NCBI RefSeq assembly: GCF_963678635.1
Contig: NC_087063.1
Coordinates: 5,736,386-5,800,385, forward strand
Source of the DNA: Symsagittifera roscoffensis
Lineage: Eukaryota; Xenacoelomorpha; Acoela; Convolutidae
DNA length: 64,000 nucleotides
Direction of reading: 5' to 3'
The notes under the pieces were generated by a model. It made no database searches and was not told the origin of the DNA. It saw nothing but the letters and a program-made list of their open reading frames with translations. The translations under genes were made by a program, and so were the position numbers. Of the stretch, positions 51,201 through 63,200 are shown piece after piece; position 1 is the stretch's first letter, and each line of letters begins with the position of its first letter.

Positions 51201-54200
51201 ACGCGCTTCACGCTTCGGACGAGGCGTTCCCAGCAGCCGCCTTAATAGGGTGCGCCTGGCGGGTTAAATTTCCAAGTAACACCTTTGTGTGCAAAATGGT
51301 CGGAGCCATGCCATTCCAGCTCTTGATGCAGGCAAGTAATTCCTTTTCTGCACCAACGAAGTTCGTGCCGTTATCCGACCAGATTGTGCTTGGCGTACCA
51401 CGACGAGCAATGAACCGTTCAATGCCCATGACACAAGAACTGATGTCCAGAGATGGTACAATCTCAAGGTGTACAGCCCTGGTGGTGAGGCAAGTAAAAA
51501 GAAATCCCCATCTTTTTTCAGTGCTTCTGCGAACTGGAACGTAGAGCGGTCCAAAGTAATCCACACCCGTATGATTGAAAGGTGTTTGCTTGTATCCGAG
51601 ACGTTCGACAGGTAAATCGGACATAATTGGCTGGATGGTGCTTGCTTTGCGTTTACGGCATGTTACACATTGATTTTCGATAGACCGAAGTAGTCGACGC
51701 AACCCAAGTATTGCATAATTCATATTTAAAACGGAGCGCATGTAATCTAATCCTTGATGAAAATGCTTATGGTGGAGGCTGCGGGCCAACAAACGAACCA
51801 GGATATGTCGGGCGTCGAGTAAGATTGTATGTTTAGTATCAAAGTCGGTATTCACTGAGCGCACAATCCGTCCAGTGGAACGAATGATACCAGCGAGACC
51901 GATAAATGGCGAGTTTGTGGCAATTTTACTACTATTCTTAATAGGTTTGCCAGCGGTGAGTGTTTTCAACTCAACGGGGAAGGATTCCATCTGAGCAAGA
52001 TGAATCAGTTTGTTTTCTGCAATATTAAGTTCAGTGGGGTCGGTGATTCGTAAGTCCTTACCACGAAAATGCTTATGTGAAGGCAGCATCCTCAACATAA
52101 AAGCGACTACTCGTTTATATCTCGTAAAGCAACTGAACCTTTCCCAATTGAACCCGTGTTCGGGATGTTTGATGGATGTGACATCGGTGAGGAAGGAAGA
52201 TGATGTCTCCAAGCAATTATCAACATCAAAAGAAGGACCCTGTAGACGAATTTTATTGATTACACGTTCGTCGGGTATAAAGGGCCAATCAGTAGTCCTG
52301 AGAATGCTCGGACCAATAATCCAGCTGGATTATCGCCGCTCAGAACATGGTGCCACTCATCAATAGGGGTCGATTCAAGGATTTCGCCGACACGATTAGC
52401 GACAAATACAGGTAATTTTTCAGTGGAGTTTAGCCACTGCAAAACTGTTGTACTATCTGTCCACATGTAGACATGATTAATAGAGACGGTAAGGGCGGTC
52501 AGTATATCATTTTTTAGTCGTGTGGCGAGCAGAGCAGCTTGAAGCTCTAGCCTAGCTTTGGTATAGATGGCGCTTTCATGGGCGCAACGCGAGCTTTACC
52601 AAAGATGATATTTGAGTTTTGTGCGAGCTCGAAAGTCGCGCACGCAAAAGTCCAACCGCACAGAAAACGTCCTGCGAGCTATCACCGAACATGTGGAGCT
52701 CAATTTGATCATCAGGCTCTTTGAAGTAACAACGGGGAATAGTCAATTGCCCTAAGAGAGGGAGACCGGAGTGCCACTCGAGAAACTTATCTCTTATGTC
52801 TTCTGGCAATTCGTCGTCCCAATTTTGACCACTGATTTTTCAAATACCTTTAAGTAAAAGACGGGCCCTAATTGTGTATGGAGCTACTAACCCAACAGGG
52901 TCAAACACAGAAGAGACGGAACTCAGGACGGTTCGTTGAGTTATTGCTTAATCGAGAGGATGATCCACGCCTCTGCTAACAACTAATGTGTCCTTCACAT
53001 GGTCCCACTTGAGACCTAAGACGTGTGATGATTGTTCGGCACCGTTACATATTTCCCTGATGGGTGAAGACGAGGTTTCGGATTCCTCGGGGTTCATTGC
53101 TGAAGTGATTTCATCAGCATTACTGACAAATTTAGTCAAATTAAATCCTCCCATTTTTAGTAAGGAAACCAAATCGCGACTAATTTTAATTGCATGGGTA
53201 ACGTTCTCGAATGAATCCAAGTAATCGTCCATGTAAAATTTTTCATTTACGACTGAGGCGGCCTCAAAGTATGTGGACATATTATCAGTTGCTGTTTTTC
53301 GCAACGCGAAATTGGCGCACGTAGGCGAATCCCGTGCGCCGAATATATGGCGAGTGTACTGATGAACTACCACATCGGAAGTGGTATCCTCCCGCCACAA
53401 AAACGGAGCGAAATTTGATCGCGGGCAAGGACTCCTACCTGGTGGAACATACCCTCTATATCCGCGGAGACGGAGTACTTGTGTTGACGGAATCGCAAAA
53501 GTACAAAAATTAAATTTTGTAGTAGGTCCGGACCTACCAATAAGGACTTATTTAAGGATGTGCCGTGAAACTTAGAAGCCCCATTAAGGACTTGGCGCAC
53601 CTTACCCGGCTTATTCGGATTTACGACGGGATGGTGCGGAAGATACCACTCGCGATCAGAACGCTTACGTGGATCATGCGGTTCGACGGTAACGACATAG
53701 CCTTTCCTAATGTCCTCTCTAATTGTTTCTGCGTATCTTTCGCGCAGCTCAGGGTCTTTACTTAACCTTCTCTCCAATGTTTTAAATTGGGCGAGTGACG
53801 AGTAATAGTTGTTTGGTAGACTGACATTACTATCAATCCAAAGCATAGGCACAATGTATCTTTCGCCTTTTGAACGGTTTCAGAATTTAGGATGCATAAA
53901 GCATGTTTATCCGCGGCGGAACGGGCATCGACTTGTTTGAAAGCACCATACGATTCCAACTCGTACCAGGATTTTATCTGGTCGGTCAGAGAAGAATCTG
54001 CCACAACACACTTGAAACACGAAGAAGTAGAATTAACGGACGGTGGCAACGGACCACTTATGACCCAACCTATTGGTAGGCGAACGGAACACGGTGAGTT
54101 TTTATCATCTCCCAAGATGAACTCAATGGGTCTAAAGGCGTAGTAGTAGTCTTGTCCGATAATCACTTCAATGTCCTCATAAGTATATTGAGTGGGCTTA

Positions 54201-57200
54201 ATAGGTGCTAATTGTGGATATTTATTCTGCAAATCAGCAATATTGATTAATTCGGAACCAAGCCGAATATTGTCTTTAATATATGCACAGAGAGAAAATA
54301 CGAAATCACTATTATTCGGCTCGGAGGAAACTGTAAACTTGACCCTCTGAGTCTCAACAACGGTGGTTGAATTGAAACCACTAATTGACAAGTTAACGGG
54401 CTCCCCTACTAAGCCGAGACGAAGTGACGAAGACACCCAGGAGTGAGTCGATGCACTATCACAAAGAATCAACGTCAGGAGACTGGTTACACCCGAGGAT
54501 ACACCAAGTGTTGCAATTGGCAACAACCCTTTAGAAGATTCAATGTCATGTACATCACTTACAGCGGCATGGGTGGAAGTGTTTGTATTCTCCTTGGTTT
54601 TGTTTGTTCCAGCCTTATTCGAGACATTTGAATTTTCCTTCCATGGAAAAATTCTTTCGGCTCCATGGAGCAAGACATTTTGTGTGCTATCACACTCTGG
54701 CTTCGGGCACTTTTTCGCTCTAGAACATTGCCGGAAACTATGATTGACATTGAGGCAAGCGAAGCAAAGTTTCTGTTCAGCTACGTGTTTTGCTCGCTGA
54801 TTAGCATTCTTTTCCTTAAAAACAGCACAATTCCACAATGCATGACTACCCTTACACAAAACGCATGGCGGAAACTTAGACTTATCCTGAGCCTTACTAG
54901 TTACCTGGCTATTGGCTTCAAAAACTTTGGTTGTTTTTGGTTTAACTGGTTCCTCGTTTTTTGCCTTAGAGTTGAGTAAACGTAATCTCTAATGCCCCTC
55001 GGCCTTTTCTTTCATCCAGTTGTTAAAGTCTAAGAGTGTTGGTCGCTGCAAATTATGTCTAACAGTATGCATTGACCAAGCCTCCTTGAGGTTAGGCGGA
55101 AGTTTACTAACAGCTTGGTTCAACAGGTTAACACTCTTTAGATCATCGTTGAAAGACAATGATCTGAAAACTGCTACGAGGCCATATATGGCAGAGGAGA
55201 AACTAATGACATTTTCCGAATTGTGCATCTTAAGTGGAGGAAAAGTATTCAGCTTATCAAGATGCGCACCAACAATGGCATGTGGTTGCCCGAACTTCCG
55301 TTGCAGGGTGGCCAGTGCATCCTTGTACATAACGCCACTATAACTAAACTCCGCAATTGCGGTTTTTGCTTTGCCTGTGACGAGCGTTTTTAAGTATGTC
55401 AGTTTCGTATCATCGGTGAGAACAACGGAATCAACGCTGGATTTAAACACCAAACCATTCGTGCCAGTTTAACGGGTTGCCGTCAAACTGGGCTAACTTC
55501 CATTCAGGAAGATGATCTTTGCGGATATGCATCAATAATTCCGCCAATTCACGAGCGGAGAGAGTTCGATCCGATGAACAACCTTGGTTCGGATAAGCGG
55601 AAGACGGTGCGTAGTCTTCGTTGACTGGCTGATAACCAGTATTAGTATGATTGACAAAATGCGGAACATGTTGTGGATGAACTGGGGGAGTATTAAAATT
55701 TACAGTCCCACCCCTAGTATACGGAGCGGCGGTGTTACACGATGGGACAACAGTTGTCACATTAGAAAAAATGTTTCCAGCTTTACAACACTGAGCAGGC
55801 GTGACGATTGGAGTTGTAGCTGCCAATCGCCATAAGTTTGCATCACTTGTAAAGTAATCGTTGATATTAGGTGACACAGTATGCGGAACAAAGGGAAGAT
55901 TATGTTGCGTCTGGACTGGCGCTGCATTGCAATTAGGTGCCGAAAAGAAAACTGGCGTTGGGTTTACTCCAGAGGATGAGAAGCCACCACCAGCAAATGC
56001 AGGTGACAAAGAAACAAAACCAGAACCGGGTTGTGCCGGTAACATTGGGACAGGTAATGATTCCGGTTGCGCGATGGCAAAACTACCATTAGTTATGTTT
56101 GAACTCATGAACTGTAAAGGAACAGCAGACGGTGGTTGTAACACGTGTGCACTAGACTGCATATTGTTAACTGGGAATGGAACAGAAGCTTGCAATGGAA
56201 AAAGACTTGCACTGCCAAATTGAGGCATAGCCCGATGTCCATAACTATGGATTCCAGGGTCACTCAATGCTGTGCGCTCATGGTTATGACTATTACTGGT
56301 GTGAATTGCATGAGCGAGGATGGCGGAAGTCGTCGGTCCTGACGAAATGGGTACAGGAGTGAAGGCCAGCAAACCTGGCGCACTAACAACGTCAGGAGGT
56401 GCCTGTGAACTAACAGAGTCTACCGAATCATTAGTTCGATCGGTTGCTACTTTTGAAATAGGTTGACTTACTCCTGTCGAGTTACTTTCCGCTACCTTCT
56501 CGCTAGCCTCAGATGAACTGTCCTCAAGTTCAAACGCTTTCAATTCCACTTCAATTAGTTGTTTTTTATGACTTTCAGCCAATTGCTCTAGTTCCAACTG
56601 ACTTTGTTCGAATTTAAGACGGTTCTCTTGCTCTTTAAGTCTTAAAGATACTTGATACTGCCTTTCCAGCTCCTCATGGCGTCGTTTTACTAAAGCTAAC
56701 TCATGCCGTTTCTCACTTGATGACATAGTGCGAACAATCGAGGTATGACGAGTGGAAGCAGATTTATTGGACTTATGTAAGGTCAAGCTTTCTACTATCC
56801 TTAGATTTATTAGAGACCTTAGACCTGTTTTCAGATACTCGTGCTTCTGAATATCTTGTTTTGTGCGAGCGTGAAGATGTCTCAGACCTAGTTTGTTGTA
56901 AAGATCCCTTGCTCCCTGTAATGCCGGCTGCTGAAAATGACGAAGCTTCAAGGCTCATCTTGTAACTCTGAGCTTCATGCATTACTTTATCGTTCATTTC
57001 GGTTATTTTCTTAAGCCAAAGGTCTTGCTGAGCAATAATTTTTTCAGGGTTTTCCGTTTTTCCCACTAACCTTATTAATTGTTCATTGACGTCGACAGCT
57101 TTTTCCAACGCAATTTTACATTTGTACACAGCATTATCAATTTTTGTGGTGCGACTATTATTCTCAATGTACTCAAGTAATAATGAGTGACCTTTAAGCA

Positions 57201-60200
57201 ACTCATTTTCTAGATTTAGAAGGGTTTCAAATAACTTGCGTATCTTACTTTGGAATTTTTCGTCCATGTTATTTTCGGCCAAACGCCTACTTTCGGCCAA
57301 CTGGTATGTGGTATTTTCGGCCAAACGCCCACTTTCGGCCAAACGCCCACCTTCGGCCAAACGCCCACTTTCGGCCAACTGGTATCTGGTATTTTCGGCC
57401 AAACGCCCACTTTCGGCCAAACGCCCACCTTCGGCCAAACGCCCACTTTCGGCCAACTGGTATCTGGTATTTTCGGCCAAACGCCCACTTTCGGCCAACT
57501 GGTCACTTTTCCGCCAAACGCTCCCTTTCGGCCAACTGGTAGCTGATATTTTCGGCCAACTGGTAGCTGATATTTTCGGCCAACCACACAATTCGGCCTG
57601 GTGATCACTCTGACGATTTCGGGTCCCTTGTTTCGATCGACTTTGTGTCGTCGTCTGTCCCTTGTGTTGAAATAGGCCAAACAAAACACTCGTCGTGTCT
57701 CTCGTGTTGCAATACTACACTCTAGAAAGGGAATTATCAACGAGTCCCTTGTGGGGCGCTAAAATATGCTCGCTCAATCTCCGTAAGTTGGTAAAAAACT
57801 ATGAAGTCGAATGCTTTGAATTATAAAGAGTATTTATCGGCAAAAACTCTCGGAAACTCAATATTTATCATATTTTTGGTCAAGCATAACATCATATATC
57901 TTCAATTCTCCACTTGTTTCAGTAGAATTCGGCGCAAGCTAGCCACAAGAACCGGTCGGTAATGTCCTTGAGACAAATTGATCTTTTTGGCGGTCAGCCT
58001 TAATCAAGGCTGAACCAAATTAGAACCAAAAAAAAACAGTAAAAAACGGTCAAATGGGGCTATAGCCCCTCGGGTATGTTTTAAGGTCTGCATATGGGGG
58101 ACTCGAACCCAGTTGACCGGCGTGAGAGACTTGTCTCTAGGCCGCTCGGCCAACTGTGCTTGTTTTATATGCATTTATACTCTTGTTTTATATGCATCTA
58201 TACTCTACATTTGCGTTGCAACACCAAGTTTTCTGATTTATGGTTGTCGACTTAAACTCTGTCGGCTTAGTTCACGACGGGGTCTTGCATGCGTGGAAAC
58301 TAATTAAGCAGTACATTTTGGTTGATTTTTAGTTTATTAGCTGTCGGCTAAAATTTCGTCATCTTTTCCGCCTAATATTTTGTTTTCTACAAATTTCCGG
58401 TTTCGTTTTTAAGTTTGAAAAGTCTTTGGCTCCATATTTTCGGATGTTCACTCAATATCAGCCCACAAGGTCATCTTAAAAAACTTAGAGAATTTTAATC
58501 ATAAAAAAAACGTCTTTTTTCATTTTGCAAATTTTTGTTTTTCTGATTCCTTTTTCAACCTTCTCGCTAGCCTCAGATGAACTGTCCTCAAGTTCAAACG
58601 CTTTCAATTCCACTTCAATTAGTTGTTTTTTATGAGTTTCAGCCAATTGCTCTAGTTCCAGCTGACTTTGTTCGAATTTAAGACGGTTCTCTTGCTCTTT
58701 AAGTCTTAAAGATACTTGATACTGCCTTTCCAGCTCCTCATGGCGTCGTTTTACTAAAGCTAACTCATGCCGTTTCTCACTTGATGACATAGTGCGAACA
58801 GTCGAGGTATGACGAGTGGAAGCAGATTTATTGGACTTATGTAAGGTCAAGCTTTCTACTATCCTTAGATTTATTAGAGACCTTAGACCTGTTTTCAGAT
58901 ACTCGTGCTTCTGAATATCTTGTTTTGTGCGAGCGTGAAGATGTCTCAGACCTAGTTTGTTGTAAAGATCCCTTGCTCCCTGTAATGCCGGCTGCTGAAA
59001 ATGACGAAGCTTCAAGGCTCATCTTGTAACTCTGAGCTTCATGCATTACTTTATCGTTCATTTCGGTTATTTTCTTAAGCCAAAGGTCTTGCTGAGCAAT
59101 AATTTTTTCAGGGTTTTCCGTTTTTCCCACTAACCTTATTAATTGTTCATTGACGTCGACAGCTTTTTCCAACGCAATTTTACATTTGTACACAGCATTA
59201 TCAATTTTTGTGGTGCGACTATTATTCTCAATGTACTCAAGTAATAATGAGTGACCTTTAAGCAGCTCATTTTCTAGATTTAGAAGGGTTTCAAATAACT
59301 TGCGTATCTTACTTTGGAATTTTTCGTCCATGTTTTTCACAAATTGACAATATTCTACGGATGCTCACTTATAGTAAACAGTCAATAAAATGACATACTG
59401 TTTTGGTACGTAATTAAATTTGCAATAATAAATCAACAATAGCTTACAAGATGGGGGAACTTGACGTCTCAAAGCTTCTGCCTGAAGCCTATTTTTTATA
59501 GCTTTCCGAGCTTTGAGGGGTAAGCGGTTCCGCTTCTTACGTGTCTTAAGGACGTTAAGATTAGCGCTATAACGCCTTAGAAGGCGGAGAGTCTTTAACT
59601 CAAGGGAAGGAGGCTGGTGAAGCTCTTTGTACTTCTCAATTAGAACCTGGTCCTTATCCTTACGCTTAGAGATAAAGTCTTTGACGGCGTTCAGAACGAG
59701 AATACCTGTTGAACCTAAACTTTCCTCTTTATCCTCGGTTCCGTTCCGTCTACAGTATACGATTGCACAAATGTTTGTCCTATACCTTAATAATAAATTG
59801 ACAAGTTGCTCACTACTCAGCTTGCGATTATTGTTGCTGCGGTGCCTACTTATCGAGTTATTAATGGCGTCGTACCAAATTACAAGGTCATTACTGTGAG
59901 ACAAGTAGTGATGAAGGTAGTACTGTATTGTTTTCTGAGAGTCCCTAGCGTTAAAGTTCAAACTTAAACCTGGCTTCGTAAAGCAAGTATCTTTGACGCG
60001 CTTCTGGGACGGAGCGGGAAGTTTTCGGAGCGCGTGATCCAAGGAACTAGCTCCTAGAATGAATACCATATACTTATGGTACCTATGCGACGGCTACGTT
60101 ACGCTTAAGTACCAATGGGGTTGGAAAAAATAAGTAGGTCGGTTGAACTCCAACAACACACACGGAGTAAACCTGAGGATGAAAGAATTCAACTTATTAT

Positions 60201-63200
60201 CACCCTACCTGACCACTTAACTTTACTGTCACGCAACGAAGTCAATAATCGGACGGGCTGAAACGGCTTTGTTTTATTTGAAGTGAACTGGCTTTCAGTT
60301 TCACCAATGGTGGGTGGGGGATCAGGCAAATTGGTTAAGTTCCAACAACACACGCGGAAGAAACCTGAGGATGAAAAACTCAGCTTAATTTGCCTGATAT
60401 TTCGCTACCAGACCACTTACCATAAGATTGGTGTCATGTTACAGCACAGTTCCGCAGAATTCTGGGGACTTTTATAGGATTTTTTGGCAATTTGTTTACT
60501 TTTTTCACAAAAATTTTCGAAAAATTGTGGTCAGCAGGTTTGAGTCATAAACCAATCCAAAAAACTAGTCCAGTACCTCTTGTCTATGATCCGATTTCAT
60601 GGATTAATATGTAACATTCGCCCGGAAGATACATATCGACGGATAACAAAACTAAGTCTTAAGACGACTGGCTAACGTCTAAACAGAGCTTTGCATGCTT
60701 TTCACCGTCTCTACCAAGCCAGTACTTTTCGGTGGTCTTTCTAACATCGGGTCGACAAAAACGTTACTGTTCTCCGGCTTCGACCAGAACGCTCAAGTTA
60801 ACTTAATTACATGTAAATAGTGAGCTCATGGCTGGGTCTCAGTATCCCCACGAGGTCACTCCTAAAAACAGGGTTGCTACTTATTATATTACTATTGTTT
60901 TTGTTCAGTAGATAAAAATCATCATCTCCATCGAAGATGGATCAACCCTTTCCCCCCAACTCCTAGCTTCTCATCCTTATCAAAATGAATCTAGATATTA
61001 ATTAAATTCAAGTCAGGACATGACAGGAAGCTAAAAGTTTATGCAACAGGATAAAAGTTCTCGTTCCTTTACCCTTCCGGATTGACGAATCCACTGAATC
61101 AAGCTCGTTAATCTTGATTTCTTCTTAATCCGGAAGGCTGTCTCTTACCCTTCACCGTTGTTCGCAACGGCCTTGCAACTATTGTAGCAGCACAATAGTT
61201 GCAACTCGGAACGTTCTCTGCTATTCCTGCAATCTGCTGCTGTTTTTCAATCACGATTATCGTTGTTATCGTCAGCGCAACTAATGTTGTTGTGTTTTCT
61301 CTCTCGTTTTTTGTTAAAAATGGCCGTTTCAGCATTTCTCAGAAATCTGACGTCATCATTCGAGTTTTTGAAATTTTAAAATACCAGAATATTCTAGCCC
61401 TCACCGTCTGGCCAAACGTTCCAATAACGCTCTTAGTTCTTAAAAACCACCAATCCGGAAGGCTTACTGCTAAAATTCCGAATTCTGCAGAGATTGCATT
61501 TTTCACATTCTGGTCGAATGTCACAATATTCCGTTCACATATATCCAAAAATGTTATGGTATCGAGAAAAAAATGTCAAGTCAGTTTGTCTATGTACCGA
61601 CTGTAAGATATTTCAGTTTAACGGAACTGTCCAAAAATTTTGGGTATTGAGAAAAAAAATTACCGGGTGCTAGCTTGCGGGAAAATTTCTAGCTTATATG
61701 ACATCGTATATAAACTTATAGCACGAATGGAAAGTTTTAAAAGTTTGTCGAGTCTTACAGTTTTTAATTGGAGATTGGCGTCACCGGGGAAAAAATCCAA
61801 AACTTCGGGTGTCGAGAAAAACACAGCTCCACTTTGACCAAAAGTCAACAATCAGGACACCTGAACAGGCCTCTCTTCCGCTAGTCAGTCTGCTCTTTCG
61901 TCTGTCTGCTATGTCGTCTGTCGGCTCTTTTGGCTAATCGCCCACTTTCGTCAAGTAAACTGTGTGAAGAGTTTCGACCAATTCGGTACTCTGACGTTTT
62001 CGTATTTTCGACCAAACGCCCACTTTCGGCCAAACGCCCACTTTCGGCCAACTGGTATCTGTTATTTTCGGCCAAACGCCTACTTTCGGCCAACTGGTAT
62101 GTGGTATTTTCGGCCAAACGCCCACTTTCGGCCAAACGCCCACCTTCGGCCAAACGCCCACTTTCGGCCAACTGGTATCTGGTATTTTCGGCCAAACGCC
62201 CACTTTCGGCCAACTGGTCACTTTTCCGCCAAACGCTACCTTTCGGCCAACTGGTAGCTGATATTTTCGGCCAACTGGTAGCTGATATTTTCGGCCAACC
62301 ACACAATTCGGCCTGGTGATCATTCTGACGATTTCGGGTCCCTTGTTTCGATCGACTTTGTGTCGTCGTCTGTCCCTTGTGTTGAAATAGGCCAAACAAA
62401 ACACTCGTCGTGTCTCTCGTGTAGCAATACTACACTCTAGAAAGGGAATTATCAACGAGTCCCTTGTGGGGCGCCAAAATATGCTCGCTCAATCTCCGTA
62501 AGTTGGTAAAAAACTATGAAGTCGAATGCTTTGAATTATAAAGAGTATTTATCGGCAAAAACTCTCGGAAACTCAATATTTATCATATTTTTGGTCAAGC
62601 ATAACATCATATAACTTCAATTCTCCACTTGTTTCAGTACAAATCGGCGCAAGCTAGCCACAAGAACCGGTCGGTAATGTCCTTGAGACAAATTGATCTT
62701 TTTGGCGGTCAGCCTTAATCAAGGCTGAACCGAATTAGAACCAAAAAAAACAACAAAAAACGGTCAAATGGGGCAATAGCCCCTCGGGTCTACATGTTTT
62801 AAGGTCTGCATATGGGGGACTCGAACCCGGTTGACCGGCGTGAGAGACTTGTCTCTAGGCCGCTCGGCCAACTGTGCTTGTTTTATATGCATTTATACTC
62901 TTGTTTTATATGCATCTATACTCTACATTTGCGTTGCAACACCAAGTTTTCTGCTTTATGGTTGTCGACTTAAACTCTGTCGGCTTAGTTCACGACGGGG
63001 TCTTGCATTCGTGGAAACTAATTAAGCAGTACATTTTGGTTGATTTTTAGTTTATTAGCTGTCGGCTAAAATTTCGTCATCTTTTCCGCCTAATCTTTTG
63101 TTTTCTACAAATTTCCGGTTTCGTTTTTAAGTTTGAAAAGTCTTTGGCTCCATATTTTCGGATGTTCACTCAATATCAACCCACAAGGTCATCTTAAAAA

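Larger units (their letters stand above)
50216..58223 (-). mobile_element. BEL/Pao LTR retrotransposon, decayed
   Basis: An 8.0-kb element on the minus strand with LTRs 57767-58223 (5') and 50216-50676 (3'). Order in transcription: leader with short repeats, gag, zinc knuckles, DUF1758-type protease, reverse transcriptase (YMDD), RNase H, integrase, and a C-terminal DUF5641-like domain. Frameshifts and stops split it into at least eight fragments. The LTRs differ at several sites by eye, so it is an older insertion than the giant gypsy copy 2. Flanks CCAAT/CCAAG hint at an imperfect target repeat. Confidence 0.92.

Noticed and set aside
57236-57604. Plus-strand ORFs through the Pao leader repeats
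   Set aside because: Short repeats without stop codons open several frames on both strands; there is no independent support for coding.
57268-57684. LAESGRLAEN-type protein repeats as the Gag N-terminus
   Set aside because: The frame starts at a TTG with no upstream ATG; the Gag ATG lies after the array, so the repeats are better read as leader sequence.
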